Shown here one piece after another: positions 22,401 through 29,170 of a DNA stretch of 35,372 nt. The notes beneath the pieces are model-generated. The model had not been told where the DNA came from. It ran no database searches and worked only from the letters and a program-made list of their open reading frames with translations. Source of the stretch: Clostridiaceae bacterium. GTDB taxonomy: Bacteria > Bacillota > Clostridia > Oscillospirales > Acutalibacteraceae. Location of the stretch: positions 1 through 35,372 of the forward strand of contig JAEELT010000096.1 of the NCBI GenBank assembly GCA_016282855.1, given 5' to 3'. The position numbers were made by a program, and so were the translations under genes. How positions within the stretch are numbered: the first letter of the stretch is position 1; each line of letters begins with the position of its first letter.

Positions 22401-25091
22401 GAATTCAAAAATAATATCGTTGCCCCAGGCATCCTTACCGTTGGGAGTCTGCGTCAAAACGGCAGTCATCTCCATACCGTTATAATAGTTGGGCGAGGTT
22501 ATCTTATGAAGCTTTTCGTGTTTTCTCGGGTCTGAGTCGGGCAGCAGACCTTTTTCGGGCTTATTGTACTGAGCAAGGGCACTGTAAAGGTTTTCCGGGT
22601 TGTTTTGTGTGCAGTAAACCCCTGCGCTGATATTGTTGTAGGGCATAAACTGACCGTGCTTAAGGGTGCTCCTTGAGCTTTCATCCATAGTTCCGAGCTC
22701 TCTGTAAACCGTGAAATCGGTGCCTATGGTGCCGTCCGGCTTAACAAGAGTGGCATAATTCTGGCAGCTGTCAAACTCATAATAGCCGCTCGCGTTATAT
22801 GTGCTTTCAAGGAAGAGATGGTTAACTGTTTTAGTCTGACTCTCTGTGAAGAGACCTGCAAGGGAGCCGCCCGCGGCAGTCGGATATCCGTCATTACCCA
22901 GGTTGGTTGAAAGAAGGCCTTTGGTTGCCGCCGTCAGGTTTGAGACGGATGAACCCAGGAAGGTATTCTGAACATCGGGCGAAGAGAAGTCAATCATCTT
23001 CATCTCTATTCCGTACTGACTGTTGTCAATGGTATTTACCGTGGTGAGAGTTGAAGACGTGTTGCGGACCGTTGCAAAATAGAAAGTATCGGCATCAGAC
23101 TTCGGCCCGGACACAATACGGCCGTTGGCAATATCCGACTGCAGACCGGAATAAGCATAGTAAGGATCATCCCAGGCAATTATGCCGGAATAATAGTCAC
23201 CCCATACTCTTCCCGGAAGGTTAATGCCTATTTTATTATCTGAAAGGGTCTGACCGTCTTTAATCTGAGGCGCAATATATTTCCTTGAGTAGGGATTATA
23301 AAGCTCATAATAATTATTGGGTGTGCCGTCTTCATAAGTGTACTCGGTGAAATCCCATAAGAGCGTGTTTATCTGATTGCCGACCCACATGATTTCATCG
23401 CCGCGCTCAAAGCAGGGATAGAGTGTGCCGTCATGATCTATGGCATAAAAATCATAACCGTTTGTTCTGCTGTTCCACACGCGGGTATAGACAATTACGT
23501 TTGCGCCGTCGGGAACATCCGAGATGCTGATTTTATCCGCGTGGTATGTAACATAATCGGTCTGGCTGAGAGTTGAGGGTTTAACTATATGAAGCCACTG
23601 GGCCGTACTGCCCGAGGCTGTGTTCTGACTTTCAAACTCCGTGCCGTTGAATGCCACGGATTTGCCGGCGCATGAAAAGCTGAGCTGATTGCTGCTGTTT
23701 GAATTGATAACGATTTCAGATGCCTGCTGCAAATCAACAAGAGAAAGAGTGCTGCCTATATTGAGATATTTGGTTACTCCTTCAACCTCGGTCGAAATAT
23801 AGTATTTGCCATTACCGAGATAAGTGAAACTCCATATTGTTATATCGGCGTTATCGGCAACATAAAGGGTTTCAGTGCCGATTTCTTTACGCACGGTAAG
23901 AGACATCATTGAAAGAGTGTTGTTATTCTCATCCGCCATAAAGCCGTAGCCCTGAGTGCCGCCGGGGTAGCTCATAAGCCCGAAGCTTGTGCCGTCAAGA
24001 TGCAGATAATCAACCGACTCACCCGGCCCGTAATCAATGCCTATCTGTGAGTTGACGGCGTTATTGTTATCGGTGTAGTACCTTATGCCTTTGCCTCCGT
24101 TGGAGTGCTGAAGCCACTTGCTCTCACCGCTCTGCCTGAAATAGAAGGTGTGGTTTGCGGCATTGGCAACGCTGATTTCAATAAGGTCTGCGGAGGCCTC
24201 ATCGCCCAGCCCGATATTATTGCCGGATTTTGTGTAAATATATTTTTCGGCATTGCCGATAACAGTGTAAATCTTATAAACATACCCCGTGTTGCCGACT
24301 TTTTTGAAATGCCAGATTGCCGCATCGAGAACCGATGCCGATTCGGCAAGCACGGAATTGCTGCCGCTGACATTAACAGTGCTTGTGAAATATGTTTTAT
24401 TGCCGTAGTACAGGCGGAATCCTGCGGAAGAAGAGCTGCCTGTAAGCTCATCCTGAGAGCTGACCGAGCCGTTATCGACCGGCTGAGCAATATCCACTAT
24501 GGCATAAACGCTGAAGCCTTCGGCGGCAAAGGAGAGCCTGCCCTGCTGCGCGGAAAATGCGGACATGGCTTCATAAGTACCGTCGTCCTTGATATGAATA
24601 AGCTGCAGCTTTCCGCTGCCGGGAATATCCGAATCCGTTATTTCAACATTAACGGGATTGATGAACCCCGGCTGATACTCATTGCCGCCGCTGGTGATTG
24701 TGATATCATAAGCGGCAATAACCCTTGCCCAGGGAATACCCGGCAGAATATCCGGCCCGGACAAATTGTCTGCATAGTCCCCGGTAACATCAACCGCCTG
24801 TGCACGGGCGTCGTCGGGCATAATGCCGCTCAGCTCAATCCTGTCGCCCGGGTCGCCTGATTCAGGATGAACCGAGAGGCTTATACTGTCATAGCAGGCG
24901 GCAGAACTGTCGCCGCTGTCTGCGCTTGACACAGGCGCTGCAACACCGGCAAATATGCCCGAGATGAGTGAAAGGATAAGAAGCATAATCAGGGCATCGG
25001 CAAGTGCCCTGCGGCCGTTTTTAATCAGAGCACCGGCTGAGGAGAGCGTGCGTCTGAAGAGCATATTCTGTTTTCTGTTTCCGGATTTCAT
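19467..25091 (-). CDS. Giant pilus tip adhesin with fibro-slime and SpaA domains
   Basis: 1874 residues. An extended signal sequence (hydrophobic 30-50, cleavage near SSADS) is followed by about 500 residues of repeated ligand-binding-like strands (WSFTYLGNGKYYIST). A fibro-slime domain surrounds DDDFWFYVDGELIIDLGG near 895-915. A Cna-B-like region (WGLDVNKQWSD, near 1335), two SpaA/prealbumin-like domains (near 1480 and 1594) and a last beta domain (LTVTKTVTGSFG, near 1725) form the stalk. The C-terminus is a sorting signal: IPTG at 1837-1840, a membrane helix and a KRRAYNG tail. It matches the place and design of the streptococcal Cpa tip protein, although its head is different. GGAGGG precedes the ATG. 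It probably binds a host, fibre or matrix ligand; the ligand is unknown. Confidence 0.88.
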   Translation of the reverse strand: MKSGNRKQNMLFRRTLSSAGALIKNGRRALADALIMLLILSLISGIFAGVAAPVSSADSGDSSAACYDSISLSVHPESGDPGDRIELSGIMPDDARAQAVDVTGDYADNLSGPDILPGIPWARVIAAYDITITSGGNEYQPGFINPVNVEITDSDIPGSGKLQLIHIKDDGTYEAMSAFSAQQGRLSFAAEGFSVYAIVDIAQPVDNGSVSSQDELTGSSSSAGFRLYYGNKTYFTSTVNVSGSNSVLAESASVLDAAIWHFKKVGNTGYVYKIYTVIGNAEKYIYTKSGNNIGLGDEASADLIEISVANAANHTFYFRQSGESKWLQHSNGGKGIRYYTDNNNAVNSQIGIDYGPGESVDYLHLDGTSFGLMSYPGGTQGYGFMADENNNTLSMMSLTVRKEIGTETLYVADNADITIWSFTYLGNGKYYISTEVEGVTKYLNIGSTLSLVDLQQASEIVINSNSSNQLSFSCAGKSVAFNGTEFESQNTASGSTAQWLHIVKPSTLSQTDYVTYHADKISISDVPDGANVIVYTRVWNSRTNGYDFYAIDHDGTLYPCFERGDEIMWVGNQINTLLWDFTEYTYEDGTPNNYYELYNPYSRKYIAPQIKDGQTLSDNKIGINLPGRVWGDYYSGIIAWDDPYYAYSGLQSDIANGRIVSGPKSDADTFYFATVRNTSSTLTTVNTIDNSQYGIEMKMIDFSSPDVQNTFLGSSVSNLTAATKGLLSTNLGNDGYPTAAGGSLAGLFTESQTKTVNHLFLESTYNASGYYEFDSCQNYATLVKPDGTIGTDFTVYRELGTMDESSRSTLKHGQFMPYNNISAGVYCTQNNPENLYSALAQYNKPEKGLLPDSDPRKHEKLHKITSPNYYNGMEMTAVLTQTPNGKDAWGNDIIFEFTGDDDFWFYVDGELIIDLGGIHSALQGSCNFSSGMVNVEGTRKTLRQIFRENYVSRNPNASEQEINNYLAEYFEGESTVFRPYTTHKMTIFYMERGAGASNLHMRFNLSNVTPGNVMLTKTVTGSDDLDFNLVEYPYQIWYKDEETGTEHLLTNDNSLINVTYQNSTQRIDYLPVYTPPNSSVPYNSVYLLNPGKSAEVHFPMNTIEYKIVECGVNDEVYDSVKVNGNAVSPESIPGSGRSSYNSGWHSVAQQPSIVFENHVDPDSLRTVSIEKKLYDESGNPLSAQQDKSVFNYRLYLSNGSDDNLTAANMVRYFVTDDSAEGHLCRWDADSGRLVPTALTDYDSLTASEKGMFTFETSMNGAVSKIPAGYTVHVPNVAVGTRFMLIERENEIPLGYTFVEYERESGTYHAEDGDTINSGWVRANESPKMYVKNKRGWGLDVNKQWSDASFTKSHDPVYVAVYAGNTLVPGTVRMLYGPDAGTRYFFDSIITGFTFADYSVHEVELVNPGTDANENVTFDSISRKLNDGDLTAISAVPANSDTSAVYSYSVEYTVGAPVSTDTPESQLKNVRTDTITNLRTGGVVITLYDMHTHEPLANGAFTLEQGSDTIGTFTSDSHGRVTILYDFERNVNYSLTEQTPPVGYAGLPNAAVFSIANDDTVTVSGNEAKWQTGRKSDIAGDKLIAYIDIYNEQFTLRAVKTDANTHQPLEGARFALYRSVMGIGGLVKDLAPMPGYETLVTGSDGIIPLVNASLGHGKYYLTETDPPVGYEQITQDIIFTITETGEVLINSTGHGNYLSVQGEDIRNYTITVPNTPSDNAALLTVTKTVTGSFGNRVKPFTFTLTVDGANPSDEYQWTKNGATQTNALHSGGTFTLAHNDTVTIMLPKGTDITVTEANEGYNTTFTLGEEQAENVSTKTFRLSGDTALDIINRLDTPIPTGVFDGSISIAPALLALLSLAAFVLIIIRKRRAYNG

Positions 25092-25127
25092 ACGCAGACC
25101 CTCCTTTCCGTTTATTTGTGTTTGCAG

Positions 25128-25988
25128 TTATGAATCCTTTTCTTCTTTGCTCTTTTTACTGTTTATGAGTTTACGGCAGTCAGCCGCGTATATGATTGAA
25201 AGAACCAGAAGACCCGCCGAAGCTATCATTGCGATAAGAAAATATACTTCCATACCGGTATCATCGCTTGTTTTTGGGTTGCTTTTGTCCGGAGGAGCCG
25301 GAGTATCGTCCCCGACAGGGGCTGTTGTTTCTTCAGGTTCGGTTTGGTCGCTTCTGCCCCGGGGTGAAGTAGTTCTTTCCGGCGCATCGGGGCGGTTTCT
25401 GCGGTCCGGTTTAGTTGTGGTTACGGGAGCAGGCGGAGTGATGCCGCCCGGAGCTGTTGTTTTTTCGGGAGTGGCGGGAGTTCTGCCTCCCGGTACCGGG
25501 GTCGGTACAACAGGTATGGGAATAACGCCCGGTGATGTGGTCTCTTCATGCCCGGGATTCATATTCACAAACAGAATTGTTCCGGGGCTGCTGCTTCCGG
25601 GATCGCCCGCGTATTTTACGCCGTTTGCATAAATGAGAGTCACCGCAGAGAGCTTGCCGTTTTCATCCGTAACATATACCTTTACGGTATAAACGGTGCT
25701 GTCAAAATTAAGCTTACGGGAATCCGGTACCGTTTTTACGGTGTAGGCATAAACTCCGGGCTCGGTGAATTGTATATTAAACCGTCCCTCTTCCCCGTCT
25801 TCAAGCTCAAGCTCGGTTTTGTCGGGGATAGGGCAGTTGACTTCCGGTATTATTATGGCTTTGCCGCCCTGTTTAATTACAACCGTTGCCTGTGCGCCGA
25901 CAGGTTCATAGGCCGAAGCGCAAAACGAGGCATTGACAATCAACGGTATTGCGGCAAGCAAAAAGATAACAGTTAATAGCTTTTTCAT
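25128..25988 (-). CDS. Basal pilin-like protein (FctB position) with NPKTS signal
   Basis: 286 residues. Signal peptide (1-25), then one Spy0128/FctA-type pilin domain (about 30-150: FTEPGVYAYTVKTVPDS, YTVKVYVTDENGKL). A long Pro/Thr/Gly-rich stalk follows (about 150-235). The end is a sorting signal NPKTSD at 237-242, a membrane helix and a Lys/Glu-rich tail. A proline-rich tail and a motif unlike that of the polymerised subunits are what is expected of a base subunit that ties the fibre to the wall, as FctB does in streptococci. It begins four bases after the sortase stop codon and ends 36 bp before the tip gene. Confidence 0.88.
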   Translation of the reverse strand: MKKLLTVIFLLAAIPLIVNASFCASAYEPVGAQATVVIKQGGKAIIIPEVNCPIPDKTELELEDGEEGRFNIQFTEPGVYAYTVKTVPDSRKLNFDSTVYTVKVYVTDENGKLSAVTLIYANGVKYAGDPGSSSPGTILFVNMNPGHEETTSPGVIPIPVVPTPVPGGRTPATPEKTTAPGGITPPAPVTTTKPDRRNRPDAPERTTSPRGRSDQTEPEETTAPVGDDTPAPPDKSNPKTSDDTGMEVYFLIAMIASAGLLVLSIIYAADCRKLINSKKSKEEKDS

Positions 25989-25992
25989 TTAA

Positions 25993-26709
25993 TCAATCCG
26001 GGATTTCGGTAAGAACACCGAAAACAATAATTCTTTCATAGCTTTCTGCCGATTGGCAGGTGGATAATCCAATGATTTTTGACCGGTCTGCAGCTGTGCC
26101 GGGGTAATATACGGCGGATTTTTCCGCCAGATAATCAAGGAGCTCTTCGTTGCCGGTTTCATCGGGGCTGAAAACAGTTTTTTCGGTTGCCTGGGCTTTG
26201 CAGGCGGCGAAAAGCTCAATATTATAACTCTTTCCGGTTAATGTGATAAGTGTGCCCGCCCTGTGGGCGTCAAAATATGACCTGTCCGCAAACGCATCAA
26301 GGGAGCCGAACATTGCGCCGTACTCCATATGATGGCCGTAAACAAGGGAGTAATTGTCGGTAAAATCCTTGCTGTTTCTGAAATCAAGAAAAATACTGCC
26401 TGACAGGGCAAAATTGCCGTAGGGGTCTTTATTGAGATACTCCTCATTGGTTTTACCCTGCATAACGGGATAATCAATTTCTGTGTCATCAACGGTCAGC
26501 CAGGCAACAGCGTCCTCGGATAACTCCGCAAGAGCTTCGGGGTGGCTCAGATCAGGCTTGAATCTGAGAATATCCGAATTGTTGGCGCCGGAATAGACCA
26601 TATAGGCATCAATCATCGCGTAGAGACAAATCAGGAAGAATATGAGAGAAATGACAGCCACAATACGGTCAAAGCTCTTATTAAGAAATATTACTGTTTT
26701 GCGTGCCAT
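25993..26709 (-). CDS. Class B pilus sortase
   Basis: 238 residues with an N-terminal membrane anchor (15-37) and a class B sortase domain: DYPVMQGKTNEEYL, His126 in VYGHHMEYGAMFG, Cys218 in LSTC and Arg226 in YERIIVFG. Its place directly after the shaft pilin matches SrtB/SrtC2 of streptococcal FCT loci, the enzyme that polymerises FctA. It most likely recognises the IPTG motif shared by shaft and tip. GAGGTGATTAA precedes the ATG. Two strong hairpins in the 178-bp gap upstream may lower its expression relative to the pilin. Confidence 0.92.
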   Translation of the reverse strand: MARKTVIFLNKSFDRIVAVISLIFFLICLYAMIDAYMVYSGANNSDILRFKPDLSHPEALAELSEDAVAWLTVDDTEIDYPVMQGKTNEEYLNKDPYGNFALSGSIFLDFRNSKDFTDNYSLVYGHHMEYGAMFGSLDAFADRSYFDAHRAGTLITLTGKSYNIELFAACKAQATEKTVFSPDETGNEELLDYLAEKSAVYYPGTAADRSKIIGLSTCQSAESYERIIVFGVLTEIPD

Positions 26710-26731
26710 TTAATCACCTCATTTCAATGTA

Positions 26732-26800
26732 ACCATACGGTAATAATCCGTAAAGGCGTGTTTTTTTACAGCATACGGATTATTACCGCTACTGTATGGT
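26732..26800 (-). other. Long hairpin upstream of the pilus sortase
   Basis: CGGTAATAATCCGTA and its perfect complement form a 15-bp stem with a 21-base loop, extended by ACCATA/TATGGT after a bulge. It lies in the mRNA 23 bases before the sortase start. It has no T-run directly after it, so it looks like a stability or processing element and not a terminator. Confidence 0.65.
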
Positions 26801-26830
26801 TTCATAATTCAGACTGCGAATCCGCACTTA

Positions 26831-26865
26831 GGCTCACACGGGCATAATTTTTACCCGTGTGAGCC
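26831..26865 (-). other. Perfect 12-bp hairpin after the shaft pilin gene
   Basis: GGCTCACACGGG/CCCGTGTGAGCC with an 11-base A/T-rich loop, 22 bases after the shaft pilin stop codon. No T-tract follows on the transcribed strand. It probably protects the 3' end of an abundant pilin message or causes partial termination. Confidence 0.65.
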
Positions 26866-26887
26866 ATATTCGCTTTTCCTTAAAAAA

Positions 26888-28144
26888 TTATTCTTCGTAA
26901 AATGCTGATTTTTTCTTTTTGCTGATGATGAAGATAATAATTGCTCCGAAGAGTAACATGCCTATAGCAAAGGGAGCAACAGCCATAATAACGCCGGTGG
27001 GGATAATACCGTCGCGGGTATTTGTGAATGCAACCGCTATGGTGTTTGCGTCATCTTCGTCAATGGTACCTGCCGCCTGATGGTCTGCGGTGATAACAGC
27101 CTCGCCGGTATCGGTGCCGTTAAGCTTATCGCCGGTAACAGCTGTCGCGGGCTTATAATCCTCTTCATCCTCAAGCACGTTGTAGCCGGCGCCGATGGGC
27201 AGGCCGTTGATGCTTATAGTCTGGCCGTGCTTAAGATAGAATACCTGAGTTACTGTTGTGGCACCTGCGGGAACAACAAGGGAAGCAGGCTGCACATAAT
27301 CGGCTGAGCCGTTGAGAGCGGCAATGGTGGTAGCCGCGTTGGGATTCTTGCTGATTGTGGCATCGGCGCCGCCGGTGGTGTAATCAACAGTGTAAGCGTT
27401 GCCCGCTGTTACGCCGCTGATTGTAACGGTAACGGCAAAATACTTGTCTCTTGATGCCTGGTTGCCGGCAACGGTCTTTGAAAAGCTGAGTGTGCCTGTG
27501 GGATACTCATTGACAAAGCCGTCAACCTTGTCGGCAAGGGCAGTGCCGGCGGTAACGACATCACCCGAGCCGTAATCCTGGCTCTTGACCGGGGCGGCGT
27601 CATTTGTGTGAAGCACTGTACCGCTTACCGTAAGAACACCGGAGGCATCGCTTGTAACGTAAACATCAAGGTAAAGGGGATTTGCTTCAAGACCGACCGC
27701 TGTATCGGTTGAAGAAACTTCTCTGAGCTCAAAGCGGTAAACGCCGGGCTCTGAGAAGGTTACTGCGGAAAGATTGATGGTTGCGGTCTGCTTTGCATAT
27801 ATCTTGCCTGAGGGAAGGGTAAGGATATCGCCGCTCTGAACGGCATTATATGTGGTATCGGTGGGCGTAAAGGTCACAGTGTTCACGGTAGCGCCCTGGG
27901 GGCCGGCGTAAACTGCCATATGGGTGCTGTCCGCTGCCTTGGCAGTGCCGGGGAGAATGCTGAAGGTTATTGTGGTGTTAGGCACATGCGCGTCGTCGGG
28001 AATAACAAGATACTTCTTGAAATTCACTGCGGCGGGGCCTGTAACAGGGGTGTTGGTAATTGCTGTGGATACGGGTGCCGCAAAGCTCATAACAAGTGCG
28101 AAAATCATGAGCACTGCAAGCGTGTTGAAAAATCTCTTCTTCAT
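26888..28144 (-). CDS. Major shaft pilin, FctA/Spy0128-like
   Basis: 418 residues. The signal peptide (1-27, ending VSTA) is followed by two Spy0128-type beta domains. The first (about 40-215) has Lys in VNFKKYLVIP, Glu in YRFELREV and Asn in FVNEYP, the usual set for an internal Lys-Asn isopeptide bond. The second (about 216-375) has LSFSKTVAGN, YNVLEDEEDY and VAFTNTRDG in the same order. The C-terminus is the sorting signal IIPTG (380-384), a membrane helix and the tail SKKKKSAFYEE. It should be linked into fibres by the neighbouring class B sortase. AAAGGAGG stands before the ATG. It lies 58 bp after the SipA-like gene. Confidence 0.93.
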   Translation of the reverse strand: MKKRFFNTLAVLMIFALVMSFAAPVSTAITNTPVTGPAAVNFKKYLVIPDDAHVPNTTITFSILPGTAKAADSTHMAVYAGPQGATVNTVTFTPTDTTYNAVQSGDILTLPSGKIYAKQTATINLSAVTFSEPGVYRFELREVSSTDTAVGLEANPLYLDVYVTSDASGVLTVSGTVLHTNDAAPVKSQDYGSGDVVTAGTALADKVDGFVNEYPTGTLSFSKTVAGNQASRDKYFAVTVTISGVTAGNAYTVDYTTGGADATISKNPNAATTIAALNGSADYVQPASLVVPAGATTVTQVFYLKHGQTISINGLPIGAGYNVLEDEEDYKPATAVTGDKLNGTDTGEAVITADHQAAGTIDEDDANTIAVAFTNTRDGIIPTGVIMAVAPFAIGMLLFGAIIIFIISKKKKSAFYEE

Positions 28145-28202
28145 ATTTTTTTCCTCCTTTTATGAATCAAGATATTTTTTTATTTGAATATATAAACGCC
28201 GC

Positions 28203-28769
28203 TTAAAAGCCTCTGCGGCGGAAAGAAAAAATAATGGGTCCGTCAACATTTTTCATATCAACCGAGCCAAAGGACCTGCTGTCATTTACATCCTCACGGT
28301 AATCATTCAGTATGAACACCTTTCCCTCTTCTACTTTGAAGGGGTATTCAATACCGGACTGTTCAGACGGATAAGTGGGATAATAAATATCCTCCGCAGC
28401 AACCATTCCGTTTACGAGAAGCTGACCGAAGCTGTTTATTTCAACGATGTTGCCGGGAAGGCCTACTACCCTGCCCACACACTTTTTGCCGCCGCTTTCA
28501 TACAGTACAGCAGCGTTGATGTAAGGACGCTGAAGCTTGAGTGAAATAACCAGGTCGCCGTCATTGATTGCAGGGTGCATATTATTGCCGTAATGGATAT
28601 TTACACCCAGCACGAATATAAGAGCAAGCGCAACCGTCAGCGCGGCAGCAGCAATTTTGACAATAAGGTTAACCGCAAGGCGATTTGTTGATATTTTTTT
28701 GCGAGGCTGCGCAGGCTTTTGGGGCAATTTGACCGAATCATTGTTTTGCTTAAACGATTCCCCGCTCAA
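28203..28769 (-). CDS. SipA-like pilus chaperone (signal peptidase I homologue without catalytic dyad)
   Basis: 188 residues with one membrane segment (about 34-56) and a signal peptidase I fold (HYGNNMHPAINDGDLV, KCVGRVVGLPGN, KVFILNDYREDVNDSR). In active enzymes GxSMxP supplies the nucleophile Ser and YVKRVxGLPGD the base Lys. Here they are Asn63 and Gly99, so peptidase activity is not expected. Streptococcal SipA, which stands beside FctA and is needed for pilus polymerisation, has the same type of double loss. It is the first gene of the operon. The start is TTG at 28769, with AGGTAGGTGA five bases upstream, and a consensus promoter lies about 60 bp before it. Confidence 0.88.
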   Translation of the reverse strand: MSGESFKQNNDSVKLPQKPAQPRKKISTNRLAVNLIVKIAAAALTVALALIFVLGVNIHYGNNMHPAINDGDLVISLKLQRPYINAAVLYESGGKKCVGRVVGLPGNIVEINSFGQLLVNGMVAAEDIYYPTYPSEQSGIEYPFKVEEGKVFILNDYREDVNDSRSFGSVDMKNVDGPIIFSFRRRGF

Positions 28770-28830
28770 TTATTTCACCTACCTAAAAATACTTATATAA
28801 ACATTTATAAATATAAAAATGTGGTATTAT

Positions 28831-28859
28831 ATTATAGTTTTTGTAAAAGATAATGTCAA
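28831..28859 (-). promoter_or_regulatory. Consensus promoter of the pilus operon
   Basis: On the minus strand TTGACA (28854-28859) and TATAAT (28831-28836) are spaced by 17 bp. An A/T-rich leader of about 55 bases leads to the TTG start of the SipA-like gene. Perfect hexamers suggest strong basal expression unless a regulator intervenes. Confidence 0.85.
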
Positions 28860-29018
28860 CTGTTACAATGAATTTTTTGTTGCAAAACCGCTTTTCCGGC
28901 GATTTTAACCGATCAATTATCTTAAACGGAAAATTGAGCGGCTGATTTTCACCTTAAAGCAGAGCGGGTTTCATAATCCGGACTGAACGCTTGAGTTTTC
29001 AAGCTTATTGTTTTTGTA

Positions 29019-29047
29019 TTGAAGTGAAGTGCTGTTTTTGATATAAT
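29019..29047 (+). promoter_or_regulatory. Promoter of the GH39-like gene
   Basis: TTGAAG (29019-29024) and TATAAT (29042-29047) are spaced by 17 bp, with TGA before the -10. The leader of about 115 bases contains TGTTGCC/GGCAACA and other small inverted repeats; no known riboswitch is recognised. Between this and the pilus promoter (28860-29018) only a short hairpin, GCTTGA-GTTT-TCAAGC (28990-29005), is seen. Confidence 0.7.
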
Positions 29048-29170
29048 GATTTCAGCAAACAGGATTTGAGCACAAGATGTTGCCTGAAAAAAAGCAATCG
29101 GCAACACATAAACCGGTTTATCCGCCCGCGGTAAAATAAGCGGTACAACCGGGTTTACGGAGTGATTTTT

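Noticed and set aside
24105-24860. 251-residue plus-strand ORF inside the tip adhesin
   Set aside because: Shadow frame opposite a gene with a coherent domain order.
29054-29170. Structured leader before the GH39-like gene, considered as a riboswitch
   Set aside because: Only short inverted repeats are visible and no known aptamer signature or terminator/antiterminator pair.
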